A DNA stretch of 64,000 nucleotides, taken from positions 30,759,527 through 30,823,526 of the forward strand of contig CM022672.1 in assembly GCA_012295275.1 (NCBI GenBank), given 5' to 3'. Positions 1-39,100 of the stretch are shown here, in pieces. Both the position numbers and the translations under genes were made by a program. Under the pieces are notes generated by a model, which did no database searches, was not told where the DNA came from, and saw only the letters and a program-made list of their open reading frames with translations. Position 1 is the first letter of the stretch; every line of letters begins with the position of its first letter. This DNA is from Chrysomallon squamiferum (taxonomy: Eukaryota > Mollusca > Gastropoda > Neomphalida > Peltospiridae).

Positions 1-344
1 AAGATTCAAAATGACAAAACAGACCAGATCAGTAATTTACAGCAAATCACGTGCTAGATGAAATAATCCTTATAATTAGCTCGGAGATTAACTTTATCCA
101 GCTAAAACACGTGACATGGATTATGAACTGTAGTTGTGTAAACAACAGAGGACATTAACCTGTTGAAAGGAAATCTAATTCGTTTAAAGATGTTTCTCGG
201 TGAATTTTTGGCTGTCCACGAAACGTGAAGCAAGTCTAGGTGTTGATCTTTCAGTACAGGTGTTTTGCGGAAACAGCACGAATTTGTTGCTTTAATTGCT
301 TTAAATAAATGATGATTTGGGTTCAAGTTTCGCAATAATAATAA

Positions 345-375
<31 letters not shown>

Positions 376-915
376 AAATTCTTCTTCACCCTTTTCGCAA
401 TCATTTTTCATTACTGTAATCTGCTGTAAGTCATTTACATATTATTATTAATATATAAGAGAACGTTCATATATATATAAAATAAAAATATAAAATCCTC
501 TTTAGGCTGTTTGATATTTTTATTTAGTAAAATTATAATTATTTTCCCGTTCCAGCCAGTAAAAAGAAATCAATGGGAATTTAACAGCTGCAGTAATTTT
601 GTACATTTTATATTTCCTATGAACAGGTTAAGAATCCATGACACGCTTCGTGAACATTATTAACCAACAACCGTGTCGAGGTATTTTCGGTGCCTGTTTT
701 ATAGCGACTTAACATCATTAGTATTACTACTACTACTACATCTGCTACTAGATAATATCAATACCTCTAGTACTACTACTACAACCAAAACCCAACGCTG
801 CTGTTAGTAAATACTATACTACTATTACTAGAGCAACCAGTGCAATCGAAGCCACTGCTAATATTATTACCAATATTGCTGCTGCTGTTGCTACTGTTAC
901 TAATATTACTTCCAC

Positions 916-953
<38 letters not shown>

Positions 954-971
954 GTAATCATAATAATAATA

Positions 972-1003
<32 letters not shown>

Positions 1004-1893
1004 TAATAATAAATTCTTTAAAGTTTATGTATATGTATATGTACTTACAAGTCTTTTTTGGTAAACATCATTAAAATTCATAACAGTACGTTCGTGTTAA
1101 TTAATTTCCATTTTTAAATTAAAACTACAATAAAACATAAAATGTATTGACCGCACTGTTGAAGACACGTATGACGTCACAACAATAGAACGACGTAATG
1201 TTTTTGTTTGTACGCATTAGTAAAAGATGAAAAAAAAAAAATATATAAGACGAAAAAGAGTGTGAAAATAGGTAAATATAACATACAGTTATTAATTAAT
1301 TAATATTAATGTCAATTTATTTTTTCGGTTTACAGCTACAAATAAATATTTATGAGTATGTAATTATTTATACCTGTTGTGATTTATTTATTTATTTATT
1401 TACTTACTTATTTATTTATTTAACTATCTACTTATTTACTAATAATGTTATTTTATTTTTGCAGTTTACAGCTATAAATATTTACATTTATTAATTATTT
1501 GACAATATCGGATATACAAATTTTCTATCCTCCATTATTTAATACAATTAGTGTAAGTCATTAGCTTTTAAAACGCAGTAGCTGAAAGTTTAAAATCGTC
1601 GTTCATACATTTCTGGTAAACCGTTTCATTTCCCTAAATCTCTGCAGAAATTCCGCGCGAAAATATAAATAGAAATGACTCAATATTATCAAATCATTTC
1701 CGGGTTCGACATAGACTGATCCTTTCACGTACGAGTTGCTACGGAGAATATATTCGTAACAGCGTAGTACTCATTACAAAACCAGTCTATAATTTCCAGC
1801 CAGTTTGTTGATATTTTGATAACGTTTTTACATGGAAAGCAGTAAGACAGTTTTAAATATATAAACAGCATTTGTGTCCATCATAATTTCAAA
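1..1893. other. Region upstream of MVP
   Basis: No gene is seen. The stretch holds short tetranucleotide runs (TTTA/TAAA types near 340-375 and 1385-1440) and an interrupted AAT/ATT trinucleotide tract at about 900-1012. A TGACGTCA palindrome (CRE-like) lies at 1172-1179, about 720 bases before the MVP start codon. The MVP promoter and any untranslated exon should lie here, but no TATA box or initiator can be assigned with confidence. The short open frames are low-complexity products of the repeats. Confidence 0.5.
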
Positions 1894-19159
<17,266 letters not shown>

Positions 19160-19803
19160 TATGACATGAATTAAAAAAAAAATTAAAAAAAATAAAGAAT
19201 CGAGAGAAAAGCTAGTGTATAAACAGAAGTGACGTTTTCATTAAGGTTGTGAATTTTCTTCAATTATTATTATTTTTTTTTTTTTTTTTGGTGAGGATGT
19301 TTGTGTTTTAATTTTATTTATTTATTTATATATTTATTATAACCATTTTTTTTTTTTTAAATTATCATTAATATTATACTTTTTGATGTAGAGCAAAAGA
19401 AGACTTCTTATTAACATTCAAGATTATTACTTTATTTTTAGCAAAGATTGTGTTTCACTTTGAAACAAAACAGTCATTTGTCCATATGAAGAATGCATTT
19501 AGAATATATATTTTCATAGCTCTGTATTAAGATTTGATAACACATTTGAGTTCGTGTTATTTGGAAAATACATATCTTTCATATATTCAAGATTATATAT
19601 CGTTTATTTTAAAATTTCTATTTTTTAACAGAACGTCTTGTGATTTTTTACCTCTTGTTATTATAATACATATATCATAATAAAATATTGTTTCTGTAGA
19701 ATATATTCAGGGTTTTTTGTTTTCTATGTGCCTGTGAAATAAACATTATTGATAGAGATTTTTGAAATGTTTAAACAACCAAATGAATGCTGGAAAAAAG
19801 AAC

Positions 19804-19839
<36 letters not shown>

Positions 19840-22164
19840 TGTTTTTGCTGGTTATTTGAAGTTGAAGTCAATCCTGCATGTTACAGCTGACAACAATCTG
19901 TGTGTGTATGTATGTGCGTGTGTATGTGTATGTGTGTGACTGGGTGTGTATATGTGTATATGTATTTTATTTTTTATTTATTTATTTATTTTTTTATTAT
20001 TATTTTTCGACTTCGTATTTTTTACCAAATCACCCAGCAGATAACAGTTACGCAAAACTTAGTCTGGTCAGGGTAATTTAAAGAAATAACAACAAAACAT
20101 GGGATAACACATTCCCGTACGGTTGCTATATTTCTAATTTAATTTATGTCTACTGTATTCAGATTGAGAACTAACCAAACAAAACCATAAAATATAAATG
20201 AATACTTAGCAATGCAGACGTTTCTTTCAAAGCGCATTCAGACTCCAGCTACATTACGTCATATGACGTCATTCAAATAAGCATGACCAGTAGAAAATAA
20301 ACTCTTAGAAACCCAGACATTCCTTTCACAGAACTAATACAGTCTGACTGGGTTAGACCCAAGCAACAATATACCGATATGACGTCACTGGATTATTATT
20401 CAAAGTAGTAGTTGTGGCAGTGGTTGTAGTAATTGTAGTAGTAGTAGTAGTAGTAGTAACAAGACCTTCTGTATAACACGTAAATACATTTAAATGAAAA
20501 TAGCGAACTGCAAAACTCTTTCTTGTTACGGTCTAGATTTGTCTCCCTTGGTAAGGGCGTATAGTATCAAGCTATGTAGTAGGTAGGTTAATGACGTCAT
20601 TGCATTATCCGAAAAATAATAACGTCAAAGGATATTCCGTCATTGCATTATTATTATTTAAATTCATTCTTAAAATAAAATACTGCGAGATTTTAAGCAA
20701 TAAAAAATTATGCTGATAAATGTTTCACTATTGGTAGAAATATATTTATCTACATATTTCCTTCAAACGGACATAAATTCGGAAACCACTACTACTACTA
20801 CCACATTACTAATGCTACTACTACTATTAATAATAATATTGCTTAATATTACTATCATTATTGTTGTATTTGTATTATTTATTTATTTATTTATTTATTT
20901 ATTATTGTTGTTGTTGTTCTTTTTCAACTATGTCGATGCAATTTTTCGTCTTACAAAACTAAGTGAGAAGGTACTTTCCTAAACAGAATCTATAACAAAA
21001 TTAACAAGTAATATAAGGTCTTACAAGTGCTGATACAATCACTGGAACCAATCAGTTATTGGTAACAACCAGTTTAACAAAACGATTAAAATAATGCTGA
21101 ATGTTAGTAATCATGTATTTGTTTATGACAAGTAACACTTGTTGAGTGATTTTGACTAATCCACAAGAATGGTTGTATTACAGAAAACAATGGGATTTTC
21201 TGAAAACTAAATAGCTGCACAATCATATCTGATGTTAAGAATTAAATTTTTATTTATTTATTTTAAATAATATTTTAGCTGCTAATGCAGGTTCAGACCT
21301 TACTGGTTTTGAAAAATAGTGACAACTGGCTGCCTTAGACAGGTGGCTGTTCTACAGAGGTCAAATACTACATGCTTACCTTCTTATCAATGAGATCTCT
21401 CAAGTGATGTCATCTGCGGTTATTTTCATTTCATTACATTAAAAACAAAAATTATGAACATGCAGAAGACATCAAAGAATTATTTATTTTTAAAATTTTT
21501 GGCTTTGGTATAATGTTTACACAATATTTCCAAAAATATAAATAACTATAATCTTAACAGTACTGAAAGAATGAAGAAAAATTTACATACAAACAAAAAC
21601 AAAACAAAATAATAATAATAATAATAAATAAAGAAAAAAAGTAATAAATGAATAAAATAAGTATGAAGAAGAAAAAAATGACACAAAGGAAGAAGAAAAA
21701 AAGGCATGAATAAACAATATTTATTTATTTATTACAGAGCAGGTACTACTATAAATTTACTTTCTTTTCAACAATATTAAATTATTTTATATTACAAGCT
21801 AGCAATAATTAAATAAAATAAATCAGACCTGCCTTACATTATTTATTTTCCAATATAATGTCACAATTTCAAAATAAAACTTTAAAAAAATGAGGCTTTA
21901 AAATAAAAATGAATGATTTTAACACGAACATGGAACTATGATTTCTGGTGCACGGCCGTAAAGCAGAAAAAAATATATATAACTATAAATAAAGTGTCAT
22001 GCACATCAGTAACAGTCTCAAAATGTTTCCATGGCAACTGAAATTGTAATGCCCCTTCATCGTTGCCACTAATTATTTTTAATCCAGTTGATGTTACGAT
22101 GGAATCACCAAAATGAGGAGGCAACCTCAAACACAGCCCAGATGACAAACACCAGCATCTCCAT
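19160..22164. other. MVP/CSNK2B intergenic region (tail to tail)
   Basis: Contains the 3' ends of both convergent genes. It holds AAT and AGT triplet tracts (about 19805-19838 and 20437-20458) and three CRE-like palindromes TGACGTCA (20264-20271, 20380-20387, 20592-20599). Further tracts near 20795-20910 and 21600-21735 are AT-rich. Possible CSNK2B poly(A) signals (TTTATT on this strand) lie near 21720 and at 21842-21847. No gene is seen. Confidence 0.5.
19191..19196 (+). terminator. Candidate MVP poly(A) signal
   Basis: AATAAA lies 32 bases after the MVP stop codon. A second AATAAA occurs at 19738-19743. Either could end the transcript; the first would give a very short 3' UTR. Confidence 0.4.
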
Positions 22165-30916
<8,752 letters not shown>

Positions 30917-33081
30917 TTTTTAAAACTAAAATAAAAGCAACAGACATTTTGAGTGAAAACAGGAATAAAAATTAAAATAATAAATTAATTAATATTAATA
31001 ATAATAATGTTCTTATGCTTAAAGTTTCCCTAAACAACAAATACCAAGGACAGATATTTTCTAACATATTTAATTTTAATCATAGTAAGATGTTACTATT
31101 CTCTATTATTAAGAAATAAAAATAGAACTCTGAAATAAATGTTATCTAAGTCAAAAAGCAGAATAGTACATTGCTTACTGAATCTTCAGCAATCTAAAAT
31201 AATGTATTTCTATATTTATCTAGCCAATGTCATTTAATTTCACTACACTCATTATTACACGTTTGATGAACATTTTATGTATAGTCAATATATGAAATTT
31301 GACTAACATTAATTGTATTGTTAACAATACCATGAAATAAAGACACTAAAATATAAATTCTGTTTTAATGTTGTGAAATTAAATGTGACAGATATGGTAA
31401 TGAACTGTGATGATTAAAATTTCGTAAATTTTCTGAGATCTAAATTTCTTTGATCAGTTCCAACATTCCTAACCAATATTATAAGTTATATTTAATAACT
31501 ATTAAAGTATAATAGTATTTAAAAAATGTATGGCCCGTAACGTTTACAATTTACTATGCTGTGAATACATTTAAATAAGCTTATCATCTTTATGTATATT
31601 GATACCTGCCAGAGGTATCTTATCATAAATATAATGATTATATTCATTACTTTGTTCTGAAATTTAAAATATATATAAAATATAATAAAGAAAGCATGAT
31701 CTAATTTAAAAGTTATACAACGAATCCATGGAAAATAATTGCCAAATGTCATGAAATCAGAAATCATGGTGACTGAGTCACTAACAGTAACACGATTTAT
31801 ACCAGCAAACTTTCAAAAATGTCTTCAAAATAAAATTAATGATAGCTGCTCCTCAAAACAGCAAAGAGTTTTCTCACAAAACAATCCACAGATTATTTTT
31901 TATCTAATAACAAAGTTAACGTACCAAACTAATCACTAACAAATACTTTCTTTTTTCGCTGATACAGGAAACCACTGGCACCAAGGTTGCGAACTGCGCA
32001 TGACGAAATGGAAATCAAACCATACTGTAATGAATCCTGATTTACGTTTGGGTCAGACCTACATTAAAATATGAAGATTTGTAGCTGCATTGCAAATAAA
32101 ATTATTTTATTATATTTATCTCAGAGATAAGGTATTTTATATCGAGAAACTTATTAAAATATGCATAGCGACTACTTTTGATTCCCGTAGAAAATTAACA
32201 CAAAGTAGTGGTGTCTAGCTTAAATAGTTAGATTTGCATTTGGGATGACATTATTTCGATATGGGACAAGTTTAATGTATTTTATCTCAATTTAAATGCA
32301 GAAGGATTACCAGTCGAATGGCGCCAACAAATAAAGCATGTATAAATTTCTCTTGAATTGAAATTGACCATTTCGTAAATGGTATAATTTATTTCTAATA
32401 TTTACATGTTTAAGGCTCTTTACTATTTCTACTTTGTACTTGTAGTATTTGTACGCGAGATTATTTACTTATTTATTTATTATTCCAATAGTAATAAATA
32501 TTAGAATAACAAATAAATATATTAAACACTACTCACACTAGTATAATAAGTAGTATTATTAGTTAATCTATTATCTTAGTATATCTAGTATTAATACTAT
32601 TATTAGTATTAATTATTATTAATTTACTATACAAGTTTCATGATAACTTATAGTTTTATACATACTTAAAATTATATTTATAGATGCACCAAGTGCTCTG
32701 TACTGTAACAGTGTTATTTATTATTTATACGCAAACAATTGCTAAGTAAATTAATAAGTAGTTTTACAAATTAAATATCACGAGACGTCGTCACTGAATT
32801 TTGAAATAACTTTATAAAAAGGGTTTCTGATTCTTCCAATATACTGTTATTATAGATATGTAACTTCTAAACTTGTGCAATAAAATTATATATAATTAAT
32901 CTTAAAATATAGTATAATAGTATTTTTTAAAGTTCCTCTACATGAAATTTCATTAATTATTTTTAATAATTTTTTTTATATATACTCTTTCCTTTTATGA
33001 ATTACTGTTAAACAGTCTATAGTATTAATATCAAAAATTCAAATAATCATTTGGCAGATAATTGATAAGTGAAGACTCGAA
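30917..33081. promoter_or_regulatory. Shared head-to-head upstream region of CSNK2B and POLE3
   Basis: Contains the promoters of two divergent genes. The most promoter-like part is 31960-32040, locally GC-richer, with CTGCGCATGACG at about 31995 resembling an NRF1 half-site. On the - strand GTTTG-GTACGT (last exon base 31925) could be the donor of a CSNK2B untranslated first exon, pairing with the acceptor at 30926-30927. The remainder is AT-rich with TTAT/ATTA runs. Assignments are inferred from motif and position only. Confidence 0.4.
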
Positions 33082-33156
33082 ATGGCAGAGAGACCTGAAG
33101 ATTTGAATTTGCCAAACGCTGTTGTTACCAGAATTATCAAAGATGTGGTGAGAATT

Positions 33157-33190
<34 letters not shown>

Positions 33191-36100
33191 AATACTAATA
33201 GCATTCTTTATCTGTCTTTCTTTCTGTCTCTTTATCACTAATACAGAGGATGGAACAGTTCCAAGTGTCTAATATGTAAAAGATAATTTGACAGTCGTGC
33301 CACTATTAGGTTAAAATATTTTTAATGAACCTTTTCACTTTGTTGGTGTGTATTTTTTTTGTTAATGTTTACATATTCCTTTTCTTTTTCTTTTCTGTTT
33401 TTTTCTCTCTTCTCTCAGATTCCTGATGGTGTGAATGTGTCTAAGGAAGCTCATCTGGCAATTTCTAAGGCAGCCAGTGTGTTTATCTTGTATGCCACTT
33501 CATGGTAAGTTTTTTTGTTTTGATTTAAAATCTATATTGCTATTTTTTATTGTCTGTTTTGTAGGGTTAGTGATTTTTTTTTCTAACATTTAAAAAATAG
33601 CTTACATTGATTATTATATTAACACATGTTTATATATATATATATATTGCTGTTTAATATCTATTTTGGTGAATTTTCTAACATTTCAAAATAGCCTACA
33701 TTGATCATTAAATTTATATTAACAGTAATAATACATGTATATATATATATATATGTTGTTATTTAATATAATCTATTTTGTATCACTGTGGATTTTATTT
33801 CATTTTTTTTTTTCTAACATTCTGATATTAAGGGAACACTCAAGGCAAAAAATGACAAAATTTGAAGAAGAAAAAATTGATTGTGAATTTTTGACACAAC
33901 CATTAACTGAAGTTATTCAGCTTTTCATTCTTACAAGTTAAGGATAAATAAATTTAATTGTGTTTAAAAAAAAAAGTATTTTGGGAAGTACCTGTCGAAA
34001 CTTCCAAGAAATTCAACATACTGCATACTGTTGGAAAGCCACATTTTCTCAGAGCATTATGGGAACAATATTCTAAAAATAGATGCAGACTTGTTGAGAT
34101 ATTCCTTCATTTAATGCACCCCTCTGAGAACATGAGAGATTGGACATATGATATCACATGACCTATGCCACATTCTGATTGGTTAATACTGTGTTTCAGC
34201 ATTATTTTCAGTGACATTGTTTACATCCATTCATTGATTATCTTTCCTGTGCATATTGTGTGAGATATAAATTTTCGAAATAATGGAGACTTACAATGGA
34301 AAGAAAACCAGTACAATACAATCATCTGGGAAGCCAAAGCTATCTCACAAACAACATTTACAATCCATGCGAGAAGAACTGCTGAAACAAGCGATGTCAC
34401 TGAGGAAACAGGATCAATGGCAACCTTCCCCACTGACTTCCAAAAGAAAACTGGAATATGTTTTGGAAATTGAAGATGAAGATGCAAGTCATTATCCATT
34501 TGTTACTGATGACAGCTGTCTTTTTTTGGCAGGTGAGATGTCTTTAAAAAAAACTTGTCCAAAATTTGCCATGTTCGGATTCCTCATGTAATGGATCTTT
34601 AATAACTGATCAGTTGAAAGGCCCTGTTGTCCATCTGCAGACAGTTTGTGCTAACTGGGAAAAGCTGCACAATGAGACATTGTCATCAAATCATGTAGTA
34701 GCCAGGGAAGTAGATTTCCTTTCACCACTATCAGACAAATGGTTGCAGGAACTATGGATAGTGGTGTAGGATTTTCAGGACTTTGTAGACTATGTTGGTG
34801 GCTGGATTCACCATGTATACATCATAAAACATACAAGAAACACCAAAAGTCAGTTTCTGAAGTAATTCAAATATCTGTTTCGAAATGTTTGCAGTCAGCA
34901 TCAACCTTGTGAAAAAGGCCTAGGCTGATCTCAATTCAGAAAGTGATATAACAGATATAAGTGTATCTTACAATGCTTCATGGATGACTCAAGGACACAC
35001 TTCAGTGTTTGGTGTTGGCTGTGTAATTGATTTAATTACTAGCTGAGTCATTGAATACGAGATTCTGGTTGTGCTCCTGTTGGTGATCATAATGAGGCAA
35101 ACTCTGGCCCACCAAACTGTTCACAATTAACGTTGCCATCTGACGAGACAGAAAAATAAAAGTCAGTGAAATAAAGTCAGTTGACACAGATATTTTTTTA
35201 TTCAAGTCACAGTCAAGTTTAAAATTTAAGGCGTCTCGAAGGAACTCATCAAATCTGTAGTGCTGCATGCAATTTTTGAACGGCTGCTTGCTTCACTCAA
35301 TTCAAAATATGCAAAGTATAACGCTCATTATTTCAATCCTTACACATGCAGGTGAATTGATCCATGCTAACTTCTTGCTGTCACAAACAGAACTGGTTTT
35401 TACTGTGATTGTGAATTTGCTGTTTACATAAAATACACATTTTGAAATCTTTTTTGTTCTCATTTGATATTCTGGCCCTCATGCTCTTCCTATAAGATCA
35501 ATCTGGACCCTGTTTTAAAAAGTTTGCCCACCCCTGAGATAAAGAAAAACAAAGAGTTTATAAACTGGAAGGCCAGTGACATGTGTGAGATAAAATTATC
35601 ATGGTCCCACTGGGTCATTGGATGCAGCCACAGCAGAAATTCTGTGGAATAGTCATATAAATAGTCATATAACTAAATGTGGATTTAGATGTGTGACAAT
35701 ACTGTCAGATGATGATGCTATATAGCATATACATTTATGCATTTGTCCTCACTCAATGTGTATGGTGATGACTGCAAAATACAAAAGGATGTCAAAAAGA
35801 ATGGGTAGAGTGTTGAGAAAAGTGGGAGGGAGGGGAAGCTCAACAGCAAATTGACTGCTGCTGCTGTCTCTAAACTAATAAAATATGGCAGTGCAATTCA
35901 CAGCAACAGTAGTGATTTGGAAAAAGGAGAAATGCATTTTTTTCATGCTGTTTCAACATCATGATCGTTGCTCAAAGGGTCCTTGCAGTTGTGTTTTTAT
36001 CAGAGAGCATTGGCTGTGGGTGAACAACCAGGCAGCCATGCTAACAATGGGGAACACCACAGTCAAAAGAAGTTGGACAATTTGTTATGCCAATCTACAT

Positions 36101-39100
36101 TCGACATGGTGATGAAAACCTTTTATGTCAGTGTCTAAAAGGGAAGACCCAAAACAGTAATGAAAGTCTGTATGCAATGATTTGGCAGAAATGCCCCAAA
36201 CAGACTTGTTGGAAAATTAAGAATGGCAGTGAGTGAATTTAATCAGGGTTGTGAAAACAGTTTTACCACTGCAGTAGCAGCACTGGGTTTACAACAGGTG
36301 GGTGGAGCTGCTATGAAGCTAGCTCATTCAAAGGATTCTGAACAAATCCACATGATGGAAAGAAAATCTGTCATAATTCAAAAAGACAAAGAGAAATAAG
36401 ACATTTGAAAGGATTCAGCAACAGGAAATGCTTGCTGCACCTGAAGGTGAACCTTCATATGCAGCTGGAGAATTTTAAATGTGAATATATGGATACAAGT
36501 GACAAATGTGAACTAACTGTTGTTGGACTACACATAATGTAACAATAATGTGTATTAAAAAAAAACAGTTTTTTTAGATAAATGTTAAAGATTTTTTTTT
36601 TTTTTTTTAGATATATAGATACAGATATAATAATTATACATAACATCACCCCAGTAGTTAGAATAAGTGGAGCTAGAGTTATAAAACTTTATTTGCTGTT
36701 TTTTCGCATTTTGTTTTTCATACTTATCTAAATTTTTGGGAAGCTCCTGCATGAAAACTATTTATGATAGAGATCTCAAATTTGGAACATATATTTTTTT
36801 AGAAACAAGCATACAAAATGACAGAAAGAAAATCTTTTCATTTAACTGTTATAATATGTCTGGTACAAAAAAAATATGTCTGCAAAAATAATACTTTAAA
36901 AAAAATAAAAAATAAATATTACTTTTAAAGAATGTTAAAAAAAAGCAAATTTCTTTCTGTCACTTTGTAGAAATACATGTATATGATATATATTTGTTTG
37001 GGTTATGATGAAATATATAAAATTTAGAAAATAAATAAAATATTTGTCATAAAAATATTGGTACTAGTGTTTTATAGTAACAAATGGGGATTATTTCCAG
37101 CAAGTTTCAGTTCTGTAATAAAAAAATGTTGAAAAAGCACAATTCTAAAAATTGCAAAATTTTGTTTCTGGAATTAACCATTTTTTTTTTTTTTATATAT
37201 ATTTTTTTTTTTTTTTTTGACACCAATTTTTTTTTTTTACTTTTTTTTTTTATTTTTTATTATTAGTTTTATTTTTCAGCTTTATTTATTTATTTTTTTT
37301 TTTTTTTTTTATTTTATTTTATTCAGCTCAAATAATTTTGCCATGAAGAGTAAAAGAAAGACAATATCTGCTCAGGATGTGATCTCTGCTATGGAAGACA
37401 TGGAGTTTGAACAGTTTTGTGAACCCCTCAGAAACTGTTTAGAAGGTAAAAACTAAATATTTACCTAGATCCATTGATTCATGTCTTAATTATCAAATTC
37501 ATGTCATTAATCTGTAGATATATTTGCTGTCTGGGTCTGCCTGTCTGTGTTTGTGACTGTATGCACTGAGTTACTGGTAATTGTTATTGAGAATGAAATA
37601 AATAAAAATAATTTTCAGATGGAGATTAACATGAAAATTTTCAGACAGTTTAAAAAATAAAAAAACTAGTGTGTAGAATCAAAAATAACTATATCTTTTT
37701 AATTCCATTAATTTACACTTTTCTGCTGTAAATGCAGACATGGTTCACCATTTGATAAGAAAGATCATATATTTATAAAAATATAACAATTTAAATATTT
37801 TTCTTTTTTGCTGTAATGCAAAACATTTATAAGGTAATAATGCACTTGATATATTTTCCAAATGATATTCAAAGACCCATATTTTAAGTTTTGTTTATTT
37901 TTTTTTTTTTTTTTTTTTTTTGACAGCTTAACATTTTAGTGGGAATTTTGCAATTATAACTGTTTTAATTACTTATGATATACCCTGCATATGATGAGTG
38001 TTCCCACACACACACACACACACAAACACATATAATTAAATAAAATAAATAAATTCTTTGTAATTAAATAAAATAAATAAATAAAGTAAATTTGTCAACA
38101 TTTACAAGAATGAATAATTTTATTAAATAAAAAAAAATAAATTTATTAGCATTAAACAGGTTTCTGCAGTTTATGGTGTATTTTTTGTCTGAAAAAGTTA
38201 AAACAGAAGTAAAAAGGAGTATTGATAGAAAACTGAATATGAGATGAGTTTTCAAGGAGATTAAAAAGACAATCCAGTAATTATTATGTTATTTCCACTG
38301 TCATTGGCAGACAGAGGGTTAACTGAGTCAGTATTGTTTCATGTGTCACTGTTTTATGTCAAATCAGGCACAAAGAAGATAACTGAACGTTCAGAAATGA
38401 TTACTTGCAATGATGTATCTGCATTGTAACAAATTGTATATTTTTAATGTCATGCTTCATTAGGTCTTAACAAAGTTTAGACAGATTTAATTATAAAGTA
38501 TTGACATCAATCATGCTGTAACGATGTTTATTATGTTCTAAATAGCACAGTTAAATTTATAAATAATTTTCATTTAATAAACAAGTTAAAACAGTATTTT
38601 GCTATTTAGTTCACATAGTGCAAAATGCAACAAAGACTGAGTCTCTAAATTAAGGGTTAGTAAAAATCAACCCAAAATTTTGTTACTTTAATAAAATGAT
38701 TCCTCACACTGTGTTTAAGTAACCAGAGAACCAGTTAACCCTTTCACTGCCTAATTAAAAATATCTCCCAGAGAACTCAACAAGACTAGTAGTTGGCACA
38801 ACTGACACATAGATGGCAGCACTTACTGGCTTGATGTGATTTGAAATCTTGGGATATGTCCCCATTTGTTACACATAACATGTAGTTTATTTTTTAAGGC
38901 CTTGGGGTAAATCTGCTTTCTGCAGTTAACAGTATTAAACATTTTAGTGGCTATATCTCTTATATCAAAGAAAAGGTTAAGAAATCAGATAATAAATTAT
39001 TTTAATTGCTGTAGTAAATGGAAATTTTTATCAAGGATACTTTCCTTAATTTTAGTTTTTTAGTTTTATATCAATTTGTTACCTGTAACAAATTATATGG

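Noticed and set aside
1690-1720. GGGTTCGACAT as a tRNA B box upstream of MVP
   Set aside because: No A box at the right distance and no cloverleaf could be drawn.
35032-35268. 78-residue frame on the - strand
   Set aside because: No recognisable domain. It lies in the inserted hAT-type fragment and has no supporting splice or promoter context.
33840-36750. TTAA-flanked (Kolobok-type) boundaries for the transposase relic
   Set aside because: A TTAA-like start at about 33830 has no matching inverted end downstream, so element limits are not defined.
38305-38740. piggyBac-like pair GGG-TTAA and TTAA-CCC
   Set aside because: The two ends face outward from each other, so they cannot bound one element. 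Left only as a weak single-end call at 38735.
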